Virus record (IMG/VR): IMGVR_UViG_3300046452_000226
Span: 1-62,451 of that record
Reading direction: 5' to 3' (one strand)
DNA length: 62,451 nt
Origin: a virus
Numbering within the stretch: position 1 is the first letter of the stretch; each line of letters starts with the position of its first letter. Shown one piece after another: positions 15,066-22,548 of this stretch. The translations under genes were made by a program, and so were the position numbers. The notes below the pieces were generated by a model. That model saw only the letters and a program-made list of their open reading frames with translations, was not told the origin of the DNA and made no database searches.

Positions 15066-15312
15066 ATGTTGCTCCTAACTGTTGACGAATTTACCCAACT
15101 CTTTGGTAGAGCCAAAGGTCAAGATTCGGACAGGAATGGGCTAGGCCTAAACAGGAAGGAAAAAAGACGGTGGCACGATGCAGAGATGGGAGTCGAGAGT
15201 GTACAGCAAATGGGTATATTAACCTATTAAACCGGTAAATTAGGGCTCTTATCAGCATAAATGGCTAATTTGCTGAGCCGGGGCTCGAGTGGGCGCGACC
15301 GGTGCCCTGCGT

Positions 15313-15336
15313 AAAAAAGCCCGCGTGCGGCGGGCT
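15313..15336 (-). terminator. Terminator of the kinase/DUF3037 operon
   Basis: On the minus strand AGCCCGC / GCGGGCT is followed by a run of T (plus-strand A run at 15313-15318). It lies 23 bases after the DUF3037-type gene. The rest of 15066-15312 holds no gene I can support; it would contain the promoter and leader of the cold-shock-domain gene. Confidence 0.8.
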
Positions 15337-15358
15337 CCTTACTTAGCATCGTAAGAGT

Positions 15359-16201
15359 TCAATGGGTGACGAAGCTGATGATCTCGACTTTCCGTTCGTA
15401 CGTCAGAACTTCGGCTCCGACTCCTTTTAACTCGTTCACAACATCACGAAATGCTTTGCCTGTGGCCGGCGTCGCCAATTCGCCAGGCCCCTCAACCGTG
15501 ACCAGTACCCTATCCGGCAGTGTTTTTTTTCGTTTTAGCTGTGCGAGCTTCCATATCCAAGCGCCGCCGTGATCAAGAATTTTACTTGGTTGATCTTGCC
15601 CAAGATTTAATGGCTTAATTGCAGTGATAACAGCGCCATTTCGCTCTTCCGCAAATGGGAAAGTCGCGTGATACTCATCATTCCCCACCTCCAGCCTTTC
15701 GAAACGGCCACTGACGCCCGCCTCCTGAAACCATTTGCGGAGCGTCCGTTCTAATACCTGCTCTCTGTACAGCGGCGTCACAAAGTCACGCTCGACGTAA
15801 TAACCGTACAGCTCTTCCAGTTTTGTTTTTGCATCAGTTAAAAGGACGCCGCGAATATCGCTGAATTTGATTACGGCCTCACGTGGTCGTACAATTTCGT
15901 TGAACAGGGTGCGCGCAAAATCGGCATCATTGTGTTTCAGGCGTTTATCAAAACCGTGCTGCTGTAAAAGCCGATGAATTCGATCAAACTCCTCTTTGAG
16001 GTTTTGCATGGCGGCTTTAAACACTGGCGCATCAAGTTGCTCAAAAAAGTCGGTCACACGAGCGTGCTTCTTCGTCATCAACTTGAAGTGAAAAATGCGA
16101 TGTTCCGGCGAAATGATCACTATGCCAACATTGGCGAATTCTTCCGTCTCCACAAAGGGACAGAAGCGAACTATCGCATACAGGCAGGGAATCTTTTTCA
16201 T
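15359..16201 (-). CDS. DUF3037-type partner of HipA-like kinase
   Basis: 280 residues. The start 'KIPCLYAIVRFCPFVETEEF' and 'ANVGIVIISPEHR' is characteristic of DUF3037 proteins, which occur beside HipA-like kinases. The function of the family is not established. The ATG at 16201 overlaps the kinase stop by 4 bases (ATGA), so the two are translated together; an in-frame ATG at 16213 is an alternative. A terminator follows. Possible roles are antitoxin, kinase substrate or co-effector; I cannot tell from sequence. Confidence 0.75.
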   Translation of the reverse strand: MKKIPCLYAIVRFCPFVETEEFANVGIVIISPEHRIFHFKLMTKKHARVTDFFEQLDAPVFKAAMQNLKEEFDRIHRLLQQHGFDKRLKHNDADFARTLFNEIVRPREAVIKFSDIRGVLLTDAKTKLEELYGYYVERDFVTPLYREQVLERTLRKWFQEAGVSGRFERLEVGNDEYHATFPFAEERNGAVITAIKPLNLGQDQPSKILDHGGAWIWKLAQLKRKKTLPDRVLVTVEGPGELATPATGKAFRDVVNELKGVGAEVLTYERKVEIISFVTH

Positions 16202-16932
16202 GTTACGGTCCAAAAAGCGTTGCTTCGACAGTCTAGCAAGGATTGCTTGAGTCCGTCTCTATCGAACGCGACGGGTATTGTGCACTCCGGGTCGACAAAC
16301 CACCACTCAGGAGGAACAGTATCGCAGATCGCATCCCATGTTGCCATAGCTGATTCGAACCTGCGCGCATACTGATCCCTATCAACTAGGTCAGAAAATA
16401 CAGTCCTTAAGTGATCTCGAAACGGGTGCAATTCTTCAAACAGACCGGAGTCGAACTCCTCGTCAAATGCCTGATTGTGATCGAGCACGAGAAGACTATC
16501 GCTGTCGACATCCCAAAATAAGTTGGGATTTCCTCCGAGCTCGGTTTGCGTTCTATCCCCATTTTTTATCCACCAGTCAAACAAAAGTACATCTCGCTGG
16601 AGAGTATTAGGAATCTGGAGTAAATGTGACACCGTCAGCTCAACAATTGTCCGTCGACACGAACCGAACGCGAACCCCGCGCCCAGTTGTGCCAAGTCGC
16701 TTCGCGACGCAAGATCTATCAAATCCTGTGGAACGAAGACCAACTCAAAATTGGCGATCGGCAGCCCAAGCTCACGTGCGAGCGAGCCAGCGATCCATTC
16801 GCAAATGAGACTACGCCTTGCGGCACCGTACCCCTTTACGAAGTATACTTTCTCATCATCGCCACGGCAGATGAACGGCAAGGTCATGCCTTGCTCTGAC
16901 CGCCCGATGATTTCAACTATTTCTACCGCCAT
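16198..16932 (-). CDS. HipA-like protein kinase
   Basis: 244 residues, shorter than E. coli HipA (~440), so it is a minimal kinase of the HipA_2 type. Seen: a lysine in 'KVYFVKGYGAARRSL' (K33), then 'CEWIAGSLARELGLP'; a catalytic segment 'DWWIKNGDRTQ' with D119/D126 and N135 in 'GGNPNLFWD'; and a DFG-like 'LLVLDHNQAFD' (D151). HipA proteins phosphorylate host targets such as glutamyl-tRNA synthetase and cause growth arrest; whether this one does is unknown. No HipB-like HTH gene is adjacent; instead the partner is DUF3037-like. A perfect inverted repeat lies just upstream. Confidence 0.8.
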   Translation of the reverse strand: MAVEIVEIIGRSEQGMTLPFICRGDDEKVYFVKGYGAARRSLICEWIAGSLARELGLPIANFELVFVPQDLIDLASRSDLAQLGAGFAFGSCRRTIVELTVSHLLQIPNTLQRDVLLFDWWIKNGDRTQTELGGNPNLFWDVDSDSLLVLDHNQAFDEEFDSGLFEELHPFRDHLRTVFSDLVDRDQYARRFESAMATWDAICDTVPPEWWFVDPECTIPVAFDRDGLKQSLLDCRSNAFWTVT

Positions 16933-16960
16933 GTAACCCCGCGATTCTCTTCCTCTGCAT

Positions 16961-16979
16961 GCGCATCAAGATGATGCGC
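16961..16979. repeat. Perfect inverted repeat upstream of the kinase
   Basis: GCGCATCA-AGA-TGATGCGC, 8-bp arms, 29 bases before the kinase start and 10 bases after the lipoprotein stop. With no T tract it may be an operator for the kinase operon, or a hairpin at the 3' end of the lipoprotein message. Confidence 0.45.
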
Positions 16980-16988
16980 GGCTAATCT

Positions 16989-17150
16989 TTACGCAACGCC
17001 GCCGTGCGACGAGCAAGCGCCTTGCTTGTCTTTCGAGTGCGAAATCCAGCCATCCTTGCACTGGACTGTGTCGTCGCTACCGTTTCCTCCACCGCAGCCG
17101 GCGAGTGTGATTAACGAAACGACGGCCAGGCAGATAGCGATGAACTTCAT
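16989..17150 (-). CDS. Small DUF3761-like lipoprotein, 53 aa
   Basis: A signal sequence ends in the lipobox LAGC (C19). The mature part has 'CKDGWISHSKDKQGACSSHG' then GV, the Cys-Asp-Gly ... Cys-Ser-x-His-Gly-Gly-Val pattern of DUF3761. It would be attached to a membrane by lipid. The frame was checked by hand from the ATG at 17150. It shares its motif with the next gene. Confidence 0.65.
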   Translation of the reverse strand: MKFIAICLAVVSLITLAGCGGGNGSDDTVQCKDGWISHSKDKQGACSSHGGVA

Positions 17151-17283
17151 ATAATTCCTCATGACGGCAAGGACGTGCCGTTTCGTAGTTGAATTATATG
17201 GTTTGTTGACGCTTGGAAAACTATCTAATTGTCACGATGATATCGCATATGGCTCGCAAATAGTCTTCCAATGATCTTCGAGC

Positions 17284-17595
17284 TCACAACCAGGCTGATA
17301 CACCGCCATGGCCTGAACACGTCCCGCGCCGGCTCTTGCTGAAGCTGTAGCTCCCATCTCGGCACTTCGCGCTGGCGCCGGCCGGCACCTTGCCGTCGAC
17401 GGACTTCGCCGGCGAGTGCACTTCCTGGCCAGCTTTGTTCACGTAGTGGTTGTGCGTCTGCAGGTCAGCTTCGTTTGGATCGGCTTTCTTCGGCGCGGCG
17501 GGTGCAGCAGGCGCGCTGGCCGACGGCGCCAGTTGGGCGAAGGTTGGGGCGACCAAGGAGGCCGCCAGGAGCAGGGTGGTGAGCAAAGTTCTCAT
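17284..17595 (-). CDS. Secreted DUF3761-like protein, 103 aa
   Basis: A clear signal peptide (cleavage near PTFA-QL) and an Ala/Pro-rich spacer precede 'HNHYVNKAGQEVHSPAKSVD' and the C-terminal 'CRDGSYSFSKSRRGTCSGHG' motif. This is the same motif as in the upstream lipoprotein, so the two are paralogues with different anchoring. Function of the family is not established. Likely periplasmic. Confidence 0.75.
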   Translation of the reverse strand: MRTLLTTLLLAASLVAPTFAQLAPSASAPAAPAAPKKADPNEADLQTHNHYVNKAGQEVHSPAKSVDGKVPAGASAKCRDGSYSFSKSRRGTCSGHGGVSAWL

Positions 17596-17661
17596 GGCCG
17601 TCCTTCCCGGAGGTGGGATATCGTTGCGTATCGGATGGTGCCGGGGGCTATTCTTCGAAAG

Positions 17662-18222
17662 TCAAGGCTTTGCCTCAGCTGGAGTTCCCTCTTGCAGCGT
17701 CGAATCAGCACTCTTTTTTTGCAGAAGTTTCGAGCAATCTGTCTTCATTTCTGGATATTTCCGTCGGAATACATCTCCCGCCTTTGTCATTCCGCGCCCA
17801 CATCGTTCCAATTCGGCGACATGCCTTTCCATAAGCGCAACCTGAACGCGAGGGTTACCTTCATTCTTCTCTTGGAACTGCTTATTCAATTTATCTGATG
17901 TCTTGATGCCTAAATCGTAACTACAATAAAGGCCTTCCAGCTCATCAGCCGGCATCGAGTCTAATTCAGGAAATTCAATATTCTCGCACTGCATTCCCCG
18001 CAGCGAAAACTTAAGTTTCCGGTCGGGCGACTGTGTCGGTTTCATAGGTACTTGTGCAGCTGGAATTGCTGGCGCAGAAATGCGATCGAGGGCATCAAAG
18101 CACGCAGACTTCTTTGTGGCTGGCTTCAATGTACTGCACGCATCCCTGAGAACATCTTTATCGGATGCGGTCGCGTCAAGGGAGAGAAAAATTGCGATGA
18201 TTGAGAAATAGAATTTTTTCAC
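17662..18222 (-). CDS. Secreted hypothetical protein, 186 aa
   Basis: Signal peptide MKKFYFSIIAIFLSLDATAS. The mature part begins 'DACSTLKPATKKSACFDALD', a cysteine pair spaced like small disulphide-linked helical hairpins in secreted proteins, with more cysteines later (C78, C99, C141, C162). The DNA is AT-rich compared with the rest of the window. Probably periplasmic lysogen cargo; no function assigned. Confidence 0.65.
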   Translation of the reverse strand: MKKFYFSIIAIFLSLDATASDKDVLRDACSTLKPATKKSACFDALDRISAPAIPAAQVPMKPTQSPDRKLKFSLRGMQCENIEFPELDSMPADELEGLYCSYDLGIKTSDKLNKQFQEKNEGNPRVQVALMERHVAELERCGRGMTKAGDVFRRKYPEMKTDCSKLLQKKSADSTLQEGTPAEAKP

Positions 18223-18287
18223 GAAAAGGCCTCTAGATAGATGGCCTAATTGTATGAAAGATTGACAACTGGAAATCTCTCCAATTA

Positions 18288-18515
18288 TTACATTTGGTCA
18301 AGTACCTTGCGAAGCATGGATTTGAGTTCGGCTATTTCGGACAGGATCTGCTCGGAAGGGGACGCTTGAAGTCTAGCAATGATCTCAGCGTTAAAGCTGC
18401 GGCCATTTGCCTTCGCCTCTTCATGCAGGCGGTCCCTAAGCGCGGGGGGAAACCTTACTGCAGATTGAACGTAGTCCTTCTGCAACACTTTTTTTATGGG
18501 TGATTTCGTCATCAC
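18288..18515 (-). CDS. Arc-like ribbon-helix-helix repressor
   Basis: 75 residues. 'YVQSAVRFPPALRDRLHEEA' then 'KANGRSFNAEIIARLQ' is the Arc/MetJ fold: a beta strand, helix A, then the conserved Gly-Arg-Ser-x-Asn-x-Glu helix B. Arc of P22 controls an antirepressor; here the target is unknown. An inverted repeat with TGTTTCC arms lies 38 bases upstream and may be its operator. Confidence 0.85.
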   Translation of the reverse strand: MMTKSPIKKVLQKDYVQSAVRFPPALRDRLHEEAKANGRSFNAEIIARLQASPSEQILSEIAELKSMLRKVLDQM

Positions 18516-18552
18516 CCGATTTTTTCACGCCTCTCGGCGCTTCTGTTTCATG

Positions 18553-18572
18553 TGTTTCCATCAGCGGAAACA
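18553..18572. promoter_or_regulatory. Candidate Arc operator (inverted repeat)
   Basis: TGTTTCC-ATCAGC-GGAAACA, perfect 7-bp arms. A further half site (TGTTTCA) precedes it at 18544-18550. It lies just upstream of the Arc-like gene, as expected for autoregulation. Confidence 0.5.
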
Positions 18573-18697
18573 AAATAGTGAGATTCTGTTACATTTCAAA
18601 TCATAAGTAGCGGTTAAAAACCCTTCTGCTTTTGATATGCAAGTAGTGCAAACCTGTAATATAGTTAACACTCTGTAAACAATGTTGAAACTGGGAA

Positions 18698-18943
18698 ATG
18701 AAGCGAAGAGAAAGATGGATCGCGGCATGGGATGCTATGGATGAGCGCCGCCAAAATGAGAATCTAGAGTTGGCCGAATCCGACGCGCTGGACTACCCGG
18801 CCAAACGAGTGCCCAAACTACGCCTTCTTACTGTGGGCGATGGCGATCTGCGCGACCATCGGGACTCGCTCCGCAACCTTCATGATGCGAGTCCTGCCTT
18901 CGTCGTCCGTTCCATTGAAAAACGAAAGAAGCCTGATCGCTGA
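18698..18943 (+). CDS. Doubtful 81-aa reading frame opposite repressor end
   Basis: The first 40 codons ([20 protein letters not shown]) cover an otherwise empty stretch, but the rest runs antisense through the end of the repressor gene. No strong ribosome site. It may be a real small basic protein or chance; I lean to chance. Confidence 0.25.
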   Translation: MKRRERWIAAWDAMDERRQNENLELAESDALDYPAKRVPKLRLLTVGDGDLRDHRDSLRNLHDASPAFVVRSIEKRKKPDR

Positions 18944-19270
18944 CGTAAGGCGGTCATTTGCCGCTGAGTCAAGCTCATCCGTCGTCACCGGCACTGACTC
19001 GTCCGCGTCTGGCGATGGTGGCAACTCATGAGAGGCGGCGGGTGCGAACCCGTGAGCGCCGACAACGTCGGGCAGCCCCTTCCCAGTCTCCAGCCAAAGC
19101 GCGCTTACACCAAGCTCCTTCGCGAACGACGCGATAAGCGTGGTGCCCTTGGATTTGCCGCCTTCTAGGTCAGCAATAGTGCCCTGGGCAAGACCCACTC
19201 TGGCAGCGAGAGCTGCCTGAGTAAGTTTCGCTTGCTTTCTGGCTTGTTTAATTCGAGTTCCTATAGACAT
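18818..19270 (-). CDS. CI-like phage repressor
   Basis: 150 residues. An XRE-type helix-turn-helix fills residues 3-60: '[20 protein letters not shown]', '[19 protein letters not shown]', then '[12 protein letters not shown]'. The C-terminus lacks the Ser/Lys protease pair of LexA-type repressors, so it is a short repressor that is not self-cleaved in the usual way. It is divergent from the Cro-like gene across 73 bp holding two strong 16-bp operators. The upstream frame extension to 19594 is spurious. The ATG at 19270 may start a leaderless or very short-leader message (CAATAT lies a few bases upstream). Confidence 0.85.
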   Translation of the reverse strand: MSIGTRIKQARKQAKLTQAALAARVGLAQGTIADLEGGKSKGTTLIASFAKELGVSALWLETGKGLPDVVGAHGFAPAASHELPPSPDADESVPVTTDELDSAANDRLTSAIRLLSFFNGTDDEGRTRIMKVAERVPMVAQIAIAHSKKA

Positions 19271-19293
19271 ACCTATATTGTCCGTCACATTTA

Positions 19294-19309
19294 AATCGAA
19301 ATATCGATT
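19294..19309. promoter_or_regulatory. Operator over the pR -35 box
   Basis: AATCGAAATATCGATT. The core ATCGAAATATCGAT is the exact reverse complement of the core of the operator at 13199-13214. Its last two bases start the -35 hexamer. Confidence 0.8.
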
Positions 19310-19336
19310 GACACCGATAATCGAAATACCGATAAT
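19308..19336 (+). promoter_or_regulatory. Rightward early promoter (pR-like)
   Basis: TTGACA (19308-19313), 17 bases, GATAAT (19331-19336). Transcription should begin at about 19342-19344, on or beside the ATG of the Cro-like gene, so the message would be leaderless. The design is the same as that of the leftward promoter at 13172-13200. Confidence 0.85.
19319..19334. promoter_or_regulatory. Operator over the pR -10 box
   Basis: AATCGAAATACCGATA, centred 25 bp from the first operator, as at the leftward promoter. It overlaps the -10 hexamer. Weaker half sites flank it on both sides. Confidence 0.75.
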
Positions 19337-19343
19337 CGGCGAT

Positions 19344-19610
19344 ATGAACATTCCCTTCACTATCTCAGGTCTTCGGAAGATCGGGCTTACCCAAACCCAG
19401 ATCGGCTTAGAAATCGGCCTCAAGCAGCCCTCAATCAGCGACATGGAGTCGGGTAAGGCGGGCATCACAAATCCTTCCAGCCGAGTGGAGAAGGGGCTGG
19501 CTGCGCTTGCTGCTAAGCACAACGTGCCTACCGAGCCGGGACCTTCATCTAACTTCAATTCCCTGTCCACCGCAGTGACCCAGGTCAACACCACCGGAGA
19601 AACCGCATGA
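19344..19610 (+). CDS. Cro-like regulator
   Basis: 88 residues with a compact helix-turn-helix: '[20 protein letters not shown]' then '[19 protein letters not shown]'. Divergent from the CI-like gene and first on the rightward early transcript, the position of cro in lambdoid phages. No ribosome site precedes the ATG at 19344, which fits a leaderless start. The C-terminal 30 residues are a flexible tail. The stop overlaps the next gene by 4 bases. Confidence 0.8.
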   Translation: MNIPFTISGLRKIGLTQTQIGLEIGLKQPSISDMESGKAGITNPSSRVEKGLAALAAKHNVPTEPGPSSNFNSLSTAVTQVNTTGETA

Positions 19611-20038
19611 AGCGCTACATCAACCGCCTGATGGCGCGCTTCGGCTACGTGCCGGTCGAGCAGGTGGACAACTTACGCGCCGCCATCGACGGACTCACCA
19701 AGTCGATCGATATCCAAGCGGCCAGCGTCCCGCTGAAGATCGAAGTCGACGACAGCCAGGTGCGTGAGAGCTTGGCGTTGCTGGAGCAACTGACGCCGGC
19801 GGCGCTGGCGGCCGAAGCGCGACTTGCGAAGCTCTGGAGCATCCAGGAGGCGATGCAGTGCCGCCAGGCGAGTAATGGCTCGGGAGGGGTTTGCGGCCCA
19901 AGCGGCTCAGCATCTGAATCCGCAAGTCGCACCGCAGCCCTCAATGAGTTGGGCGAGCAAAGTGGCGCAATTGGCATTCGTGTAATCAATGAAGCGAGCG
20001 CGGCGGCAGGCCAGACAGAATCTCGACAAACGGATTGA
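19607..20038 (+). CDS. Hypothetical phage protein, 143 aa
   Basis: Starts [20 protein letters not shown]. The first half is helical; the last ~50 residues are a low-complexity Ser/Ala/Gly tail. No family recognised. Start in ATGA overlap with the Cro-like gene. The last ~50 bases overlap the convergent gene at 19986-20246. Confidence 0.6.
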   Translation: MKRYINRLMARFGYVPVEQVDNLRAAIDGLTKSIDIQAASVPLKIEVDDSQVRESLALLEQLTPAALAAEARLAKLWSIQEAMQCRQASNGSGGVCGPSGSASESASRTAALNELGEQSGAIGIRVINEASAAAGQTESRQTD

Positions 20039-20246
20039 TGCGCACCATTACGCGCTTCCATGCGTCCCGTGTTCCATCTTTCTCGCTTGCGGGGTCGGCG
20101 AAGTGCTCCTGGAGTCGAGCGAGATGAATTAGGACTTTGTCTGCTTGCTCCTTCGGGAGCGCGGAGCAAATTCCTTGCAGCACGAATTCCATTGCGAGAG
20201 CTTTTTCGCAGTAGGCCTCGATATCGAAGTCGGAGTCCTGTTCCAT
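19986..20246 (-). CDS. Antisense cassette protein, 86 aa
   Basis: Minus-strand singleton in the rightward operon. Starts MEQDSDFDIEAYCEKALAM with AAGGGA six bases upstream; a helical acidic protein. The frame can be extended to 20294 but only through the promoter region. It carries its own extended -10 (20285-20293). The plus gene before it ends in TGATGCG and the gene after it starts ATGCG, as if the cassette sits at a start-codon junction. Function unknown. Confidence 0.6.
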   Translation of the reverse strand: MEQDSDFDIEAYCEKALAMEFVLQGICSALPKEQADKVLIHLARLQEHFADPASEKDGTRDAWKRVMVRINPFVEILSGLPPRSLH

Positions 20247-20284
20247 GGGAGATCCCTTTGCAAGTTGTTGTGTGAGAACAAAGA

Positions 20285-20293
20285 AAGGTAGCA
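20285..20293 (-). promoter_or_regulatory. Extended -10 of antisense cassette 19986-20246
   Basis: Minus strand TGCTACCTT, just upstream of the plus gene's ATG at 20295 and 38 bases before the cassette start codon. Same TGCTA core as the other cassette promoters. Confidence 0.4.
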
Positions 20294-20294
20294 C

Positions 20295-20786
20295 ATGCGG
20301 TCGAGTGAGCCAGTAAATCTAGAAATGTACGGATGCACGCTTGAGCAATGGAAGATTGTTCGTGGTGATCCCCTGGTGCGATTCGGGCAGTCGCCAATTC
20401 AGCAATGGAAGATGCAGCGCCTGAATGCGCTGAAGCGTGGAATCGAATGGCAGTTTTCGCTTTGGGACTGGTGGTGCTGCTGGCAAGCGTCCGGACATTG
20501 GGCAGCGCGTGGGGTCCATGGCGATGAGTACGTGATGTGCCGGCACGGCGACATTGGTCCGTACTCACGCTCAAACGTGTATTTCGCAACAGCGCGGCAA
20601 AACCTTCAGGATGCCCGCACTTCGGGCAAGACAAGGGCGCCAGCGAAAGCGGGACATGGTCGTGGTTACTGGCGTAGGCCGAACTGCAAGTCCAAGCCTT
20701 ACGCTGCAAGCGCGCGAGGCAAGTTGTTGGGTTACTTCGCCACTGAAGATGAAGCGAGAGCAGCGTATCTCGCAGCGTTTGAATAA
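20295..20786 (+). CDS. AP2/homing-endonuclease-like phage protein
   Basis: 163 residues. The middle 'DEYVMCRHGDIGPYSRSNVY' plus 'FATARQN' is a pattern I associate with phage proteins related to HNH/AP2 endonucleases. The C-terminus 'GKLLGYFATEDEARAAYLAA' resembles the third strand and helix of an AP2 DNA-binding domain. No complete HNH catalytic set is visible, so it may be a DNA-binding remnant or regulator. GGT-type ribosome site (AAAGG) upstream. Confidence 0.6.
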   Translation: MRSSEPVNLEMYGCTLEQWKIVRGDPLVRFGQSPIQQWKMQRLNALKRGIEWQFSLWDWWCCWQASGHWAARGVHGDEYVMCRHGDIGPYSRSNVYFATARQNLQDARTSGKTRAPAKAGHGRGYWRRPNCKSKPYAASARGKLLGYFATEDEARAAYLAAFE

Positions 20787-20831
20787 CTTTTATCACCAGA
20801 ATCTCCCGCCCGAATATTTAGAAAGGTAGTC

Positions 20832-21146
20832 ATGAGCAACCACCAAAACCTCACCGCTGCACTACTGGCCGTGTTCAACCTGAACACCAATAACGCTGAT
20901 CCTGCTGTCGTTGCTGGCGCTGCCGCGACCGTGCTGCCGGCCTTCGCCGACGCGGTGCGCGGCTCGGTCCCTGTGGTCGGCGAGGTGGCCGGCGTCGAGT
21001 TGGTCGCTGACGACACGCCGGCCTTGATCCTCGCCGAACTCCGCAAGCACACCACGCTGCTGGAAGTGCTGGCGAAGCAGGGCGATCACGCCGCGCTGCG
21101 CACCGCGCCTGCCACCGGCGCTGCCGCATCCGGCCTGCCTGGCTGA
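20832..21146 (+). CDS. Hypothetical phage protein, 104 aa
   Basis: Starts MSNHQNLTAALLAVFNLN; Ala/Val-rich and probably a helical bundle with 'ALILAELRKHTTLLEVLAKQ'. No family recognised. A GAAAGG site precedes the start. Confidence 0.6.
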   Translation: MSNHQNLTAALLAVFNLNTNNADPAVVAGAAATVLPAFADAVRGSVPVVGEVAGVELVADDTPALILAELRKHTTLLEVLAKQGDHAALRTAPATGAAASGLPG

Positions 21147-21225
21147 CGGCGCCAGCCCAACGAATCGCACTACCAGAATCATCCGCATCACCTGAAAGCC
21201 TGAATCACTTTTATAGGAAAACACC

Positions 21226-21495
21226 ATGAAAACCAAGATGCCGAAACCCCGCGTCCTCGTTGCGAAAGCATTGTTTAACGAGGATGAGTACCGCGACTTC
21301 AGCCAGGCCTGCACCGACGCCGGCGAGTCGCAGAGTCGAACGCTGCGCCAGCTGGCGAACGACTGGTCAGAGCGTTTTCGTAATGATAAGCAGCGCCGGG
21401 CGCAACAGGAATGGCCTAAAGCTGGCCAGAACATGGCCATGTTGCTGCCGGGCCGCGCGAACTACGCGCAGCCGCGCCACCACATGCGCATGTGA
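21226..21495 (+). CDS. Small basic DNA-binding-like protein, 89 aa
   Basis: 'RVLVAKALFNEDEYRDFSQA' followed by 'CTDAGESQSRTLRQLANDW' has the strand-helix-helix order of ribbon-helix-helix proteins, such as MobC-like or small phage regulators. The rest is basic. Moderate confidence in the fold, none in function. Confidence 0.6.
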   Translation: MKTKMPKPRVLVAKALFNEDEYRDFSQACTDAGESQSRTLRQLANDWSERFRNDKQRRAQQEWPKAGQNMAMLLPGRANYAQPRHHMRM

Positions 21496-21542
21496 ATCCT
21501 CGGCCAGCCAGTCGCCTACGCCACCAACGCAAAGGAGCCACC

Positions 21543-22253
21543 GTGAATTTGATCAGCACCAGCATCACCACCATGAACAGCCGCGATATCGCCGAACTGG
21601 TCGAATCGCGGCACGACGACGTCAAGCGCAGCATCGAGCGGCTCGCGCAGCGTGGTGTCATCACACTCCCGCCACTGGCGGAAGTATCAAATCACGGCGC
21701 CGGCCCCAAAGTGATCACTGTGTACGAGATCGCGAAACGCGACACCTACGTGATCGTCGCTCAGTTGTCGCCTGAGTTCACGGCGCGCCTGGTAGACCGC
21801 TGGCAAGAGCTGGAAGCAACAGCTGTGATCCCTGCGATTGCTTTGCCGGACTTCACCAACCCAGCGGCGGCCGCGCGCGCCTGGGCTGATGAAGTCGAGG
21901 CCAAGCAGGCGCTGCAGGTCGAGTTGGCCGCCGCCGCTCCGGCGGTGGAATTCGTTGATCGCTACGTTGATGCCACCGGCCTGGTTGGCTTCCGCCAGGC
22001 CTGCAAGGTGCTGAAGATCAAAGAAAACGTGTTCCGTGAATTCTTGCTGACCAAGGAGATTGCATATCGGCTTGGCCGTGAGCTGGCTCCGCGCGCTGAG
22101 CACCTCAACGCGGGTCGCTTCGAGGTGAAAGCTGGCGTATCGGCGAAGAACGAGCACGCCTTCAACAGCATGCGCTTCACTACCAAGGGTCTGCACTGGG
22201 TCGCTGGCGAATTCGCCAAGCACCAGCTGGCAAGCCAGGCGCACCACCACTGA
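21543..22253 (+). CDS. Phage antirepressor, Rha plus ANT domains
   Basis: 236 residues from a GTG at 21543 with AAAGGAG upstream. The N-terminal domain is Rha-like: 'MNSRDIAELVESRHDDVKRS', 'VYEIAKRDTYVIVAQLSPEF', 'ARLVDRWQELE'. The C-terminal domain resembles the ANT/KilAC type: 'VGFRQACKVLKIKENVFREF' and 'HAFNSMRFTTKGLHWVAGEF'. Antirepressors of this build bind and neutralise prophage repressors. Third in line after the Cro-like gene, in the right place to control induction. Confidence 0.85.
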   Translation: MNLISTSITTMNSRDIAELVESRHDDVKRSIERLAQRGVITLPPLAEVSNHGAGPKVITVYEIAKRDTYVIVAQLSPEFTARLVDRWQELEATAVIPAIALPDFTNPAAAARAWADEVEAKQALQVELAAAAPAVEFVDRYVDATGLVGFRQACKVLKIKENVFREFLLTKEIAYRLGRELAPRAEHLNAGRFEVKAGVSAKNEHAFNSMRFTTKGLHWVAGEFAKHQLASQAHHH

Positions 22254-22303
22254 ATTCGGGATGCCGCGCCCCGTTGTGCGCGGCGAAGAAGATGGAGAAC
22301 CGC

Positions 22304-22546
22304 ATGCCTCAAGCATCGCAAATTCAACCCGGCGCCGGCGCGGCGCTGCTCGACCACTTTATCGAGAAACTCTGCCTGAAGAACGACGCCGCTCTGGCGC
22401 GCGCCTTTGAGGTGGCGCCGCCGGTGATCAGCAAGATCCGCCACGACAAGCTGCCATTCGGCGACAGCATGATCCTCAAGGCGCACGAGAAGTACAACTT
22501 CACCGTGCAGTCGATCCGCCAGTTGCTGGCCAGCGAGGGCGCGTAA
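22304..22546 (+). CDS. HTH regulator, 80 aa
   Basis: 'LCLKNDAALARAFEVAPPVI' and 'SKIRHDKLPFGDSMILKAHE' form a Cro/XRE-like helix-turn-helix. GGAG six bases before the ATG at 22304 sets the start; ATG at 22292 is weaker. It sits downstream of the antirepressor and could play the role of a CII-type or second early regulator; this is inference. Confidence 0.65.
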   Translation: MPQASQIQPGAGAALLDHFIEKLCLKNDAALARAFEVAPPVISKIRHDKLPFGDSMILKAHEKYNFTVQSIRQLLASEGA

Positions 22547-22548
22547 CG

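Noticed and set aside
15039-15230. 63-codon plus frame overlapping the cold-shock-domain gene start
   Set aside because: No ribosome site and antisense to a recognisable domain and its leader; kept out of the annotation.
19645-20796. 383-codon open frame on the minus strand
   Set aside because: Runs antisense through three plus genes; the short gene 19986-20246 in another minus frame has a ribosome site and better composition.
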